A stretch of 64,000 bases of DNA from Bradyrhizobium sp. WSM1743 (GCF_000473065.1 NZ_AXAZ01000009.1:1-64000), one strand, 5' to 3'; numbered from the stretch's first letter, positions 50,583 to 59,137 are shown. Program-made: numbers and translations. Notes: generated by a model not told the origin, from the letters alone.

Positions 50583-50753
50583 GTGAATTTGAAATGCATA
50601 GCGGCCGAATTCGTTGCCGATGAATCTGGCGCCACCGCGATCGAATACGGCCTGATCGCAGCCGGGATCGCGCTCGCCATCATCGAGATCATCTACGCTC
50701 TCGGCACCAATCTCGTCGCAAAGCTGCAATCGCTGGCGACGGCGTTGAAATAG
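50583..50753 (+). CDS. Flp/Fap-type pilin
   Basis: The 56-residue prepilin has a short charged leader (CIAAEFVADES), the G/A cleavage site and the hydrophobic stem ATAIEYGLIAAGIALAIIEI. Glutamate and tyrosine (EY) sit at the usual positions 5 and 6 of the mature pilin. It is assembled by a Tad machine, which is not in this window. Translation probably starts at GTG 50583, after GGAAGGA. Flp genes are often isolated paralogues like this one. Confidence 0.85.
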   Translation: MNLKCIAAEFVADESGATAIEYGLIAAGIALAIIEIIYALGTNLVAKLQSLATALK

Positions 50754-50924
50754 GCTGCTGCATCATCCGCCTCGCGTCACGGACGCGCAGCGTCGCTTTG
50801 CGTCGCTGCGCTTGCAATGACAGGAATGCGTTCTGTTGCATCGCTCAATTCGCCTTTTCCCTGACGCGATGTTTTGCCCGACGCCCTGCCGCAACTTTGC
50901 GGCGGCTCGAGCGTTGGAGGCGCC

Positions 50925-51128
50925 ATGACACATTCTTCGCTTCGTCCCATGGACGACTTCGATCCCACCGAGCCCGCCATCCTGCACGACCGTCTTTCGG
51001 ATACGATCATCACCTGGACCGCCGATCAGGCCGATGACTACCGGCGTGCCAGCCGGCCCGGCGCGGATGGAACAGTGGCCTGGAAGACCTATCTCTTCGA
51101 CGGCTGGGGCAATGTGCTCGGTGGCTGA
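50925..51128 (+). CDS. Small hypothetical protein
   Basis: The 67-residue acidic protein (MTHSSLRPMDDFDPTEPAIL, ADQADDYRRASRPGADGTVA, WKTYLFDGWGNVLGG) has no signal or membrane helix. GGAGGC is present just upstream of ATG 50925. No domain is recognised. The ribosome site and coding bias suggest it is expressed. Confidence 0.5.
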   Translation: MTHSSLRPMDDFDPTEPAILHDRLSDTIITWTADQADDYRRASRPGADGTVAWKTYLFDGWGNVLGG

Positions 51129-51298
51129 GCACCGCCCATGGAAGCGCCATGTCGCAGCCGGCCTGATTCGTCCAACGCCTTGTACGCATTAAGCATATCG
51201 TCATGCATCGGGCGCGATGTTGCGATGCAACAACGCATGTCGCATTGCAGCAAGGTTCGCCTAAATATGCTCCGACACTCACCTCTGGAGCATCACCA

Positions 51299-51553
51299 AT
51301 GAACAAGAAGACTCTGTCGATCGCCGCCGCCATCCTGACGATCGCGGGCGGCACCGCCGCCGTCGCCGCCGAGCTGCCGACCTATGAGGCCAACGGCTTC
51401 CCGGTCTCTCCGCTGCAGGTGCGCGTGCTCGGTGCTGCGCATGTCGAGCAGCAGGTCGCAGCGCCCAGCCCGGTCGCTCCGATCCACCAGGCAAAGGTGC
51501 TCAGCGCGGGCAAGGCGAAGACCGCCGACGTCACCACGGGCGCCGCCCGCTAA
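51299..51553 (+). CDS. Small secreted hypothetical protein
   Basis: The 84-residue product has a signal peptide (MNKKTLSIAAAILTIAGGTA, AVAAE). The short mature part is rich in valine, alanine and proline (YEANGFPVSPLQVRVLGAAH). TGGAG lies upstream. It has no cysteines and no known domain. A periplasmic role is inferred only from the signal. Confidence 0.6.
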   Translation: MNKKTLSIAAAILTIAGGTAAVAAELPTYEANGFPVSPLQVRVLGAAHVEQQVAAPSPVAPIHQAKVLSAGKAKTADVTTGAAR

Positions 51554-51653
51554 GCCTGCTGCGTCCTGGCCGGGCATAGCCCCGGCCATCGACCGCATGA
51601 CGCTGCCGCTCGATCCGGGCTACGCTCGCTCCGCAACTTGCGACGAGCCCGCG

Positions 51654-52058
51654 ATGACCTTCCTCCTCAACATCGATGTCCCGGACGTCGGGAAAGCCAC
51701 GAGCTTCTACACCGAGGCCTTCGGCCTGACGGTCGGCCGCCGCTTCGGCGCCGACTTCGTCGAGCTGCTCGGCTGGCCGGCGCCGGTGTATCTCTTGAGC
51801 AAGCAGGCCGGCACGATCGGCGCCGGCGGCGACCGCCGCCGCTACGAGCGGCACTGGACGCCTGTGCATATCGATGTCGTCGTCGACGATGTCGATGCGG
51901 CCGTCGCGCGTGCGCTCGGCGCGGGCGCGATCCTGGAGGTGCCCGCGCGCGATGCACCCTATGGGCGGATCGCGATGCTGGCCGATCCGTTCGGGCATGG
52001 CTTCTGTCTGCTGGCCTTCAGCGCGCAGGGATATGATGCGCTGCTTGGAAGCTCGTAA
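51654..52058 (+). CDS. VOC/glyoxalase-fold protein
   Basis: The 134-residue protein has the vicinal-oxygen-chelate repeat structure: LLNIDVPDVGKATSFYTEAF, GLTVGRRFGADFVELLGWPA, HIDVVVDDVDAAVARALGAG, and ADPFGHGFCLLAF. It may act as a glyoxalase, dioxygenase or resistance protein; the metal ligands are not complete enough to say which. It is a single gene. A fragment of the REP palindrome (gatccgggctac) lies just upstream at about 51612-51623. Confidence 0.8.
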   Translation: MTFLLNIDVPDVGKATSFYTEAFGLTVGRRFGADFVELLGWPAPVYLLSKQAGTIGAGGDRRRYERHWTPVHIDVVVDDVDAAVARALGAGAILEVPARDAPYGRIAMLADPFGHGFCLLAFSAQGYDALLGSS

Positions 52059-52105
52059 TCCGGGCTACGATCGCTGGCGGACAGCGAAGCTACAATCGGA
52101 GCGAC

Positions 52106-52723
52106 ATGCCAAAGAAACTGAAGACCTACCAGACCTCGCTCGGCTTCTACGATCAGGCGATCGCCGCCCCCTCGATGAAGGCGGCGCTTCACGCTTGGGG
52201 CGCCAGCTCCAATCTCTTCCATCAGGGCGTCGCGAAGGAGACCGATGATCCTGATATCGTGGCAGCGACCATGGCGAAGCCGGGCATCGTGCTCAGGCGC
52301 CCGGTCGGCTCGGACGGTCCGTTCACCGAGAGCGCGGAGCTGCCGGCCGATCTCGGCGAGGGCGAGACCAAGCCCAGACGTAAACCCAAGAAGCGTCCGG
52401 CCAAGACCGCAAAGAAAACATCCCGCAAGATCGACGATCAGGCCGCGCGCAAGGCCGCCGCTTCATTCGAGAAGGAGGAGCGGCGGCGCGAGGCCGAGCG
52501 TCGCAAGGAGGACGCCGCCCGCGCCAGGGAGCGCGCGCTGCGGGAGAAGGCCGTCGCCGCAGCCGAGGCAGCGCTCGACAAGGCGAGGCGGGAGCACGAG
52601 GCGCGGGCGGAGGAGATCGAAGCCGAACGGGCTGCCCTCGACGAGCGCGCCGAGGCCGAGCAGGCCCGCTGGGACAAGCAGAGGAAGAAGCTGGAAGAGG
52701 CCCTGCGCCGCGCGCGCGAGTAG
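52106..52723 (+). CDS. Coiled-coil protein (TolA-like annotation group)
   Basis: The 205-residue protein has a compact N-terminal part (MPKKLKTYQTSLGFYDQAIA, KAALHAWGASSNLFHQGVAK) conserved in rhizobia. A lysine-rich linker follows, then a long charged coiled coil (ERRREAERRKEDAARARERA). Such proteins are often labelled TolA-like because of the coil, but no membrane anchor or TolA C-terminal domain is present. Function unknown. Confidence 0.6.
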   Translation: MPKKLKTYQTSLGFYDQAIAAPSMKAALHAWGASSNLFHQGVAKETDDPDIVAATMAKPGIVLRRPVGSDGPFTESAELPADLGEGETKPRRKPKKRPAKTAKKTSRKIDDQAARKAAASFEKEERRREAERRKEDAARARERALREKAVAAAEAALDKARREHEARAEEIEAERAALDERAEAEQARWDKQRKKLEEALRRARE

Positions 52724-52881
52724 CTTTCGCGCGCGGGGAGGGGTTTCTTTACCATGCCGCGCAGTCTCGGCCGGGCCGCTCGACGTTTAGGAGTTGCAGG
52801 AAAATTCTGCGGTATCTTCGCCCCGATTATGCCCGCGCCGGACACGTCGTTCGACGCCGCCGCAAGCTTCTGGGAGCTGTC

Positions 52882-53418
52882 ATGAGCGATCATCGCGCCG
52901 CAGTCAGGCATCACACGCTGAGGACCGGCATCGTCGAATTCGACAATGGCAGCGGTAGCACCGTCAGCGTGCCCTGCACGATCCGCGATGTCTCCGGCAC
53001 CGGCGCGCGCCTCGAGCTCAACTCGTCGCTGTGGGTCGCCGGGCAGTTCACGCTGATTTTTTCGAGCGGCCTGCGCAAGGATTGCCGGGTCGCCTGGCGC
53101 AAGGGCCGGCTGACCGGCAGCGCGTTCGTGGATGGTTATGCGAGCGCCGACGAGCAGGCGGTGATGATGACCGCGGAGGAGCAGGCCCGGCACCGCCTCG
53201 GCATCGGCGCGCGCGTCAAGGCTGCGCGCGAGACCCGCGGCTACACCGAGGCGCAGCTCGCCGAGCACATCGGCGTTGCGCCCGGCTTCCTGGCGCAGGC
53301 CGAGCAGGGCCAGGCGGACATTCCGCTCTACCAGCTGATGCACATCGCGGATTTGTTGATGGTCGGTCTCGATGGGCTCGTGGCTGGCGCGGCGCCCGAG
53401 GAGGTCGGTGCGGTGTGA
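52882..53418 (+). CDS. PilZ-XRE helix-turn-helix fusion protein
   Basis: The 178-residue protein joins an N-terminal PilZ-like domain (about 5-92, VRHHTLRTGIVEFDNGSGST, CTIRDVSGTGARLELNSSL with DxSxxG, CRVAWRKGRLTGSAF) to a C-terminal XRE/Cro helix-turn-helix (about 112-168, IGARVKAARETRGYTEAQLA, EHIGVAPGFLAQAEQGQADI). The arginine motif of PilZ is degenerate, so cyclic-di-GMP binding is uncertain. If it binds, this would be a one-protein switch from cyclic-di-GMP to transcription. It is a single gene. Confidence 0.75.
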   Translation: MSDHRAAVRHHTLRTGIVEFDNGSGSTVSVPCTIRDVSGTGARLELNSSLWVAGQFTLIFSSGLRKDCRVAWRKGRLTGSAFVDGYASADEQAVMMTAEEQARHRLGIGARVKAARETRGYTEAQLAEHIGVAPGFLAQAEQGQADIPLYQLMHIADLLMVGLDGLVAGAAPEEVGAV

Positions 53419-53447
53419 GTCCTCTCACGCTCGCTGTCACACTCTCC

Positions 53448-53534
53448 GTCATTGCGAGCGAAGCGAAGCAATCCAGAATCTCTCCGCGGAAAGTTTCTGG
53501 ATTGCTTCGTCGCAAGAGCTCCTCGCAATGACGG
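53448..53534. repeat. Inverted intergenic repeat (cattgcgagcgaagc family)
   Basis: The left arm cgtcattgcgagcgaagcga and aagcaatccagaa are complementary to ttctggattgctt and ctcgcaatgacgg on the right, with a central loop near 53485. The long arms can form a cruciform or RNA hairpin. It separates the PilZ-XRE gene from the next small secreted protein. Confidence 0.75.
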
Positions 53535-53627
53535 TGGCGAGGCAGCGAAACTGCAGTAACGCCTCGCGCGAATTCGCTTGCCTTGCTTTGCGTCGTTTTG
53601 CACTCTCTTCGAGAAGGAGACCAACGC

Positions 53628-53909
53628 ATGAAGAAAAAGACCATCGCGTGTGCGCTCGGAACGGCGCTGGTGCTGTGCAGCCTTGGGATATCAGGTGCTG
53701 AGGCCCGGACGCGGAAGGCGCATCTCGTTCGTGGGCCGCAGCAGAGACTGATCGTCACGGCGCCCGTGCTGCGGCCGACGCCGTGGGATTACAATGTTGT
53801 TCCACGCTATCGTTATCGCCCTGAAGACGACCGGGTCGATCCCTACGGCCCGCCGCTGGTGCCGTCATACGTTCGCTATGAGGGATGGCGGTGGCCGTAT
53901 TGGTGGTGA
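53628..53909 (+). CDS. Small secreted basic/aromatic protein
   Basis: The 93-residue protein has a signal peptide (MKKKTIACALGTALVLCSLG, ISGAEA). The mature part is rich in arginine, proline and aromatics (PWDYNVVPRYRYRPEDDRVD, YEGWRWPYWW). GAAGGAGAC lies upstream of ATG 53628. The composition resembles other small rhizobial envelope proteins of unknown function. Confidence 0.6.
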   Translation: MKKKTIACALGTALVLCSLGISGAEARTRKAHLVRGPQQRLIVTAPVLRPTPWDYNVVPRYRYRPEDDRVDPYGPPLVPSYVRYEGWRWPYWW

Positions 53910-53953
53910 GTAACGATCACATTCCAAGCATGTGACGATCGGCCAATAGTGAG

Positions 53954-54118
53954 CCGTAGCCCGGATGCACTCCCTCTGCCGCTTGCGGGAGAGGGGCGGG
54001 GAGAGGGTGTTTCCGCGATGGGACAATCCCCAAGAGGAGAGAGCCCTCACCCGGCGCGCGGGACGATGCTTCGCATCGCCTGGAGCGCGCCGACCTCTCC
54101 CGCCGGCGGGGAGAGGTG
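53954..54118. repeat. Long intergenic repeat, inverted copy of that at 37676
   Basis: It begins with the REP-like arm gtagcccggatgcactccct and continues gccgcttgcgggagaggggc, ending cgacctctcccgccggcggg. The middle (ggtgtttccgcgatgggac, aatccccaagaggagaga) is the reverse complement of the repeat near 37700. The rest of the gap 54119-54379 holds no recognised gene. Confidence 0.75.
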
Positions 54119-54379
54119 AATCTGCTGCGGCAATCGATTCAACCAACGGGCCCATTTGTCGTTGGATAGGTCGGGTTCTTGCGACATCTACCATCTTCGC
54201 CAACCGCGACGCGGAGAAGTTGAATTCCGATGAACCATTATCTCTGCGTGCGCAGTCAGCGGTTGGGAAAAAATGGCAAAGCTGAGACTGTCAACAATAC
54301 ATCGGGGTAGAACGGCACTTATCCCCGTAATAAACCCAATGCTGCTTGGGGTTCTGGGCGCTTATTGGGAGGATTAGTC

Positions 54380-54886
54380 ATGGCAAGTGTTGAACAATTG
54401 CGCAGACGGGAAGGAGTGAATTTGGTCCAACTCGAAGCGGACATCGCGTCTGTCCGCTCGGGAAGCTCCATTACTTCAATTGCTCTACCTGATTACGTCG
54501 AGCACACCGCGGGCGTGTCGCGTGTCGGCGCGCTCAGTGCAGAGGCGGTCATTCGCGACTATGAGTCCGCCGCAAAAGAGATCGAGGCCATGGGCACCGA
54601 GTTGATCGACGCCGCGCAAAAATGCGAGGCGCTGACAGCCCAGGTTCATGATGCGATCGCCTTCATGCGAGAAACGGCGGCGGGGTATCGTGAAGAGGGA
54701 CGCAAGATCTTCAAGCGCATCGAAGAATGCGCGCTGTTCACCGAAGACGTCCGCAAGACCTGCGAACAGGTCAAGCGCAGAATGACCGAAGTCTCGGTCG
54801 GTCCATCGTCCGATGAGGAGTTTGCGCCGCAAGAGCCCGAGCTGACCGGGATCGCCGCCAAGGTGACGATGAGCGAGATACCGTGA
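54380..54886 (+). CDS. Hypothetical coiled-coil protein
   Basis: The 168-residue protein is helical (MASVEQLRRREGVNLVQLEA, VIRDYESAAKEIEAMGTELI, MRETAAGYREEGRKIFKRIE) with an acidic C-terminus. GGGAGG is eight bases upstream of ATG 54380. The surrounding sequence is less GC-rich than its neighbours. No family is recognised. A tandem 22-bp duplication and a palindromic repeat follow its stop. Confidence 0.55.
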   Translation: MASVEQLRRREGVNLVQLEADIASVRSGSSITSIALPDYVEHTAGVSRVGALSAEAVIRDYESAAKEIEAMGTELIDAAQKCEALTAQVHDAIAFMRETAAGYREEGRKIFKRIEECALFTEDVRKTCEQVKRRMTEVSVGPSSDEEFAPQEPELTGIAAKVTMSEIP

Positions 54887-54894
54887 GGAGGGCG

Positions 54895-55075
54895 TAGAGT
54901 TGTAGTTCGCACCCAGTAGAGTTGTAGTTCGCACCCAGCAGGGTGGGTTAGCTCGCGGCTGCGCGAAGCGCAGTCCGCCAGCGTAACCCACCACTGCTTA
55001 TCACCGGAGAAGCGAAAGAGGTGGTTACGCCCTGCAGATGCACTTCGTGCACCTGCAGAGCTAACCCACCCTATA
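54895..55075. repeat. Tandem 22-bp duplication followed by a palindromic repeat
   Basis: TAGAGTTGTAGTTCGCACCC then AG occurs twice head to tail (54895-54916, 54917-54938). It is followed by arms cagggtgggttagct and agctaacccaccctat (54938-55075) with internal inverted sequence (gcgtaacccacc, ggtggttacgc). No gene is seen between 54887 and 55188. Confidence 0.65.
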
Positions 55076-55188
55076 GCCTGCAGGCCACAGCTCCGTGCTC
55101 CCACGGCCAACCGGGTCCTTGCTCAAAACAACCCTCGGCTGTACGCTGCACCGCAGAAGAATGCATTTGCGGGAATGGATCGGCTGAA

Positions 55189-56250
55189 ATGACCGTGGTT
55201 GAGAGCGTGGCGCCCGAGCAAGCTGCGGAGCCGAAGATGCCGCCGGGCGTGCTGACCGAAGGTCCGGTGGTCGACGCCAAGTTTCGCGATTCCTACATCT
55301 CGTTCGCCATCATGATCGGAGGGTCGATCGCGGCGCTGGTCTGGGCCTTCTGGCAAGGCATCGGCCGGGTCGAGCTTTCGGTCTTCGCTGGCACGTTCGT
55401 GCTGTCCACGATCGGGATCGGCTTCATGCACCGCTACTTCGTGCACCGGAGCTTTCGCTGCGGTCCGGTGATGCGGACGATCTTCGCCGCGCTCGCCACG
55501 ATGGCGGTGCAGGGCTCGATCCTGAAATGGGTGAGCAACCACCGGCGGCACCATCTTCACTCCGACCGGCCCGGCGACGTGCACAGCCCCTATTACGACG
55601 GCGGCGGCAACCCCTATACCAGCTTCGCCAAGGGCATGTCGCATGCGCAAGGCGGCTGGGTGTGGGACCGCGAGACCACCGATGCCACCTACTACGCCAA
55701 GGACATCCTGGCCGACCCGATCGCCATGTTCTTCACGAGGACGCGCTGGTACTGGTACGCGCTGTCGGCGCTGATCATTCCGGGCGCCATCGGCTACGCC
55801 CTCAGTGGCGTGCACACGATGGTCGGCTGCATCCTGTTCTCCGGCCTGTTCCGCAGCTATCTCATGACCATGGCCACCTCGCTGGTCAACTCGGTCTGCC
55901 ACAGCGACGGCCGCTACGGCTACCGCCGCTTCGACACCAATGACGGCACGACGAACGAGCTGGTGACGACGTTCCTCACGTTCGGCGAAGGGCTGCACAA
56001 CAACCATCACCGGTTTCCGCGGGATGCGTATCTGTCGCACGCCTGGTACGAGGTCGATATCAATGGGTTGATTATTCTGGGGCTCGGGAAGCTGGGGTTG
56101 GTGCACGATATCTTCGCGGCCGGTGCGCGGGGGCGGGTCGCAGCGGCAGATGCGGAGCAGGGCGGGGTTGGGGCGGTCGCCAGCCAGAATGCATTCGACG
56201 GCGTTGGCGATGAACTTGGTTCGTCAGCAGCCGGTAGCCGAAGCCCTTAA
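55189..56250 (+). CDS. Acyl-CoA delta-9 type fatty acid desaturase
   Basis: The 353-residue membrane enzyme has the three histidine boxes of acyl-CoA desaturases: GFMHRYFVHRSFR, VSNHRRHHLHSDRP, and LHNNHHRFPRDAY. These hold the di-iron centre. Four membrane helices are predicted (SFAIMIGGSIAALVWAFWQG, LSVFAGTFVLSTIGIGF, ALSALIIPGAIGYAL among them). It introduces a double bond in saturated acyl chains, affecting membrane fluidity. ATG 55189 matches the normal start; the frame upstream runs into the repeat. Confidence 0.9.
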   Translation: MTVVESVAPEQAAEPKMPPGVLTEGPVVDAKFRDSYISFAIMIGGSIAALVWAFWQGIGRVELSVFAGTFVLSTIGIGFMHRYFVHRSFRCGPVMRTIFAALATMAVQGSILKWVSNHRRHHLHSDRPGDVHSPYYDGGGNPYTSFAKGMSHAQGGWVWDRETTDATYYAKDILADPIAMFFTRTRWYWYALSALIIPGAIGYALSGVHTMVGCILFSGLFRSYLMTMATSLVNSVCHSDGRYGYRRFDTNDGTTNELVTTFLTFGEGLHNNHHRFPRDAYLSHAWYEVDINGLIILGLGKLGLVHDIFAAGARGRVAAADAEQGGVGAVASQNAFDGVGDELGSSAAGSRSP

Positions 56251-56318
56251 AAGCCAAAGCCGGTGAGCAAAGAAAAAACCGGCCTGTCCGGCGGGATTTT
56301 TGCTATCTGCGGAAGTTC

Positions 56319-56350
56319 GTAGGATGGGTAGAGCGGAGCGAAACCCATCA
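56319..56350. repeat. Half copy of the taggatgggt repeat
   Basis: The unit gtaggatgggtagagcggag followed by cgaaacccatca is a single arm of the palindrome seen complete at 2600-2686. Confidence 0.6.
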
Positions 56351-56398
56351 AGCTCGATCAGGGAATCGCGCCTTCGGGAAATAAGCCCGCCCTGCGGC

Positions 56399-57412
56399 TC
56401 ACCAATCCGGATAGCCGTAATAAGGGTCGGCCATATACGGCGGAGGCATCCAGGGGCCGCGCGGCGATCTGGGCCGCCGGGGTTCGGCCGCTGGTACGTG
56501 CGGCCGGACATGCGCAGCCGCATCGTTGTTCATCACGCTCCGCGCGACAGGCTTCGCGGCTGGAGACGCCGATGAAGCGGTCAGTTGCGTTTGCAGCGCC
56601 TGGACCTGCGCGGCGAGGCGGGCATTGTCCGCCGCATCCTTTTCCTGCGCCGCCTTGAGCTGTTGAATGGTGTCGGCCTGCTCACGCAGGGTCTGCTCGT
56701 TGCGGCTTTTCAGTTGCTCGAGCTTGCCGTTGATGTTCGCAAGCTCGCTCGTGATGGCCCTGAGCGATTGCGCGAGCTCGGACGATGATTGGTCAGGCGC
56801 CGTGGCGCCCGGCTTCGGGGCGCTTTCCGTTTCCTTAGGCCCCGGCGACGCGGGCACCGGGCTCTGCTCATCCGCAGCAGCCAGCAACACGGACGGCGGC
56901 TGCGCCGGACTTTCCACCGCGGACGCCTGCGGTGGCGCGATCGCGGCCGGCGGAACCCATCGTGCCAGGATCGATTTGCTGATCGACTTGCTGATCGACT
57001 TGGCCTCATCGCGATATTGCGAGGCGAAGGCGGCACCGAGAAGACCGATCGCCAGCACGAGAATGGCCAAGGCGCGCACCATGGTCCGATCTCCCATCAA
57101 GCCCTGATCGCGAAGCTTGGTATTCGCAACCTTGGCATCCGGTATCGGCGCCTTGTTTCCGGAAGTCCTGCCTGCCGTCGCACTTGCACTTGCGTGCGAG
57201 CCCCGCGGGCCTTCGCTGTCGCGTTCCATTCCGGAAACCAGCCGGTCCAGCCGCGCAAGGTCTTCCTCTGCGCTCTTGATCCGGTCGTAGGCCCGCGCCA
57301 GCCCACCGTCGGCGCGCGCCTCGTCCGGCTTGACGGTATCGGGCGTGACGGCATCAGTCTTGTTGGCATCAGGTTTGGGATCGTTCGTGTCAGGCACCGA
57401 TGCGCTCTCCAT
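56399..57412 (-). CDS. Membrane-anchored coiled-coil protein (paralogue architecture)
   Basis: The 337-residue protein has an acidic cytoplasmic part with a short coil (YDRIKSAEEDLARLDRLVSG). One membrane helix follows at about 110-128 (ALAILVLAIGLLGAAFASQY), then a proline-rich spacer and a coiled coil at about 200-275 (SLRAITSELANINGKLEQLK). The tail is rich in proline and tyrosine (PWMPPPYMADPYYGYPDW). The layout matches the gene at 38454-39515, including LAQSLRAI versus AQSLQSM at the coil start. Function unknown. Confidence 0.65.
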   Translation of the reverse strand: MESASVPDTNDPKPDANKTDAVTPDTVKPDEARADGGLARAYDRIKSAEEDLARLDRLVSGMERDSEGPRGSHASASATAGRTSGNKAPIPDAKVANTKLRDQGLMGDRTMVRALAILVLAIGLLGAAFASQYRDEAKSISKSISKSILARWVPPAAIAPPQASAVESPAQPPSVLLAAADEQSPVPASPGPKETESAPKPGATAPDQSSSELAQSLRAITSELANINGKLEQLKSRNEQTLREQADTIQQLKAAQEKDAADNARLAAQVQALQTQLTASSASPAAKPVARSVMNNDAAAHVRPHVPAAEPRRPRSPRGPWMPPPYMADPYYGYPDW

Positions 57413-57532
57413 CCGGTCGGGCGTCAATGGGAGGCAGTCCGATCGTTGGAAGGATAGGTCTCGCCGCTGTCCGACACAACGCGCGTGCAAAGGAAAAATC
57501 ATGGTGGGCTCGGCAGCGGGGCGGAGTGAGCG

Positions 57533-57640
57533 CGTAGGGTGGGTTGGCGCCGCGACTGCGCAACGCGCAGTTCTTGGGATAGTCGAGCGGAGCGAAGCCC
57601 ATCAACGAAGATGGGTTTCGCAAGGAATGCTTATCCTAGG
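57533..57640. repeat. Palindromic intergenic repeat (taggatgggt family)
   Basis: It starts gtagggtgggttggcgccgc, contains gagcggagcgaagcccatca and gatgggtttcgcaaggaat, and ends ttatcctag. It is a diverged copy of the repeat at 2600-2686. Confidence 0.6.
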
Positions 57641-57677
57641 GCTTCCGGCCCCGCGGTGCCGGAATACGCAGCTGCCG

Positions 57678-58229
57678 TCAGTGACGTATCGCGCGGATTT
57701 CGAGCGTCGTCTGGGTGAGCCTGGCCACGAACCCCTCAAGATGCATGACCCTTTGTCTGGTCAATTGTTCATGCAGCTCGGTGATCTTCTGGGATTCGGC
57801 GACAAACGAATCGGACGCCTGTTTCGCGTACGCCACCTGAAGCTCAAAGGCCTCGACGGGTGAACGCGCCATCGCCAGCTTTCCCAGGAAGCTCCATGCT
57901 TGCTCAAGCGACGTCCTGATGTAGCCGCTATAGGCGTCGGCAATCGCCTGCGTGCTGGCTTGGAAGGGTTCGACCGGTGCGACGGGCGGGCTTGCAGCGA
58001 TCTCCATCCCGGAAGCCTCATCCGGCAAGGCTGCAGCCGAAGGTACCTCCGCGCTGATCTGTCGGCTCGTCTCTTGCTCAGTCTCTTGCCTGTTCTCCGC
58101 CGAGGCATCCGGCAATTGATGCGCTGCAGTTGCGCGTTGCTCGCCGGCCCCGGTCCGTTGTCCCGACTTCTTCTTCCCGCCGCGCCGGCCGGATTTTCCC
58201 GTTGGCTTGTTTCCCACCGCACTCAACAT
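57678..58229 (-). CDS. Phasin-family protein
   Basis: The 183-residue protein has a basic, disordered N-terminus (KPTGKSGRRGGKKKSGQRTG). A phasin-2-like helical domain follows from about 85: PFQASTQAIADAYSGYIRTS, LEQAWSFLGKLAMARSPVEA, FELQVAYAKQASDSFVAESQ. Phasins coat polyhydroxybutyrate granules. AGGAG nine bases before ATG 58229 favours this start, though an in-frame ATG at 58322 would add 31 residues. The lysine-rich head could bind DNA, as in PhaM/PhaF-like proteins; that is a guess. Confidence 0.75.
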   Translation of the reverse strand: MLSAVGNKPTGKSGRRGGKKKSGQRTGAGEQRATAAHQLPDASAENRQETEQETSRQISAEVPSAAALPDEASGMEIAASPPVAPVEPFQASTQAIADAYSGYIRTSLEQAWSFLGKLAMARSPVEAFELQVAYAKQASDSFVAESQKITELHEQLTRQRVMHLEGFVARLTQTTLEIRAIRH

Positions 58230-58381
58230 TGCAAATGGCTCCTGAATATCGATGAAGCCGCGAGCCTCCGCCGCGTTTGCGCTGAAATCGCGATTGTGGG
58301 CTGTCGCTTGCGTGGCGGCCATGTGGTGAGATTTTGCCGATCACCTTCGACGCATCCGGCAAGGAGTCGCGGATCCAGCGC

Positions 58382-58462
58382 GTAGGATGGGTTGAGCCCT
58401 TGCGAAACCCATCACTTGGCTCGGGCATGGGTATCGCTTCGCTCCACCCATCCTACGGGTTA
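58382..58462. repeat. Palindromic intergenic repeat (taggatgggt family)
   Basis: gtaggatgggttgagccctt with gcgaaacccat is mirrored by atgggtatcgcttcgctcca and cccatcctac. It is a full two-armed copy between the phasin and ParB-like genes. Confidence 0.75.
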
Positions 58463-58489
58463 CGCGCTCGATGAGCTAATTGCTGGAAA

Positions 58490-59005
58490 TCAATAGCGGC
58501 CGCCGCTGCTCTTTTGCTGCGTGATCCAGTCCGACAATGTTTTCGGTGTCGATTTCGCAGTCCGGCCCGGCGATGCCTTCGGATTGTCGCGCCCGCCTTT
58601 CGTCGGACGGGTGCGCGGCGCTTCCGTTGCGTTGGCGCTCCTCAACGCAGCCGTCGATGCCTCTGCGGCTTCCTTTTCCAAGCGCAACTGTTTCAATCGC
58701 GCCATCTTGATGCGCTCAGCCTCGACCTCGGGTCGTTCGGACAGCAGCGGCTTGTGCTGAGCAAGCTCCGCCGGGACCAGGACACCGATAATGGTCGTCT
58801 CGCCGAGCGCCTTGCAGGCTTCGAGCCGATGCAGTCCCTCTACCAGAACCAGGCGGTCTCCATCGAGCCGAACGGAAATCGGAGCCTGTTGTCCAATCTC
58901 CAGAATACTTTCCGCGATCTCCCCGACGATGTCGGGCTTGATGGCTTTCTTCTGCTTCGTGGGAACGAAGATCTTCTCGATCGGGAAGCTTTCCGGTTTG
59001 GGCAT
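58490..59005 (-). CDS. ParB/Srx-fold N-terminal domain protein
   Basis: The 171-residue protein has a ParB N-terminal-like domain (about 8-80): FPIEKIFVPTKQKKAIKPDI, VGEIAESILEIGQQAPISVR, and LVLVEGLHRLEACKALGETT, which corresponds to the nucleotide-binding GERR-type box. The ParB helix-turn-helix and dimer domain are absent. The rest is a basic disordered tail (TRPTKGGRDNPKASPGRTAK). It is not the chromosomal partition ParB. Such truncated forms occur on mobile DNA and near phage genes. The role is unknown. Confidence 0.7.
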   Translation of the reverse strand: MPKPESFPIEKIFVPTKQKKAIKPDIVGEIAESILEIGQQAPISVRLDGDRLVLVEGLHRLEACKALGETTIIGVLVPAELAQHKPLLSERPEVEAERIKMARLKQLRLEKEAAEASTAALRSANATEAPRTRPTKGGRDNPKASPGRTAKSTPKTLSDWITQQKSSGGRY

Positions 59006-59137
59006 AACTTAACTCCGCTTCTACCGGGCCCGTCGGAACCCATGCCGGTGGGGTTGGGAGTTTAGGGGGAAGCGGTCGACCGCAAAGGCAATTTCGGCGG
59101 TGGGTATGATGACCAGCGAAGCCGGAACCAATCTGCG

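Noticed and set aside
50766..50822. Half copy of the cattgcgagcgaagc-type repeat after the Flp pilin gene
   Set aside because: Only a short gcaatgacagg end is shared with the copy at 53448-53534, too little to call a repeat.
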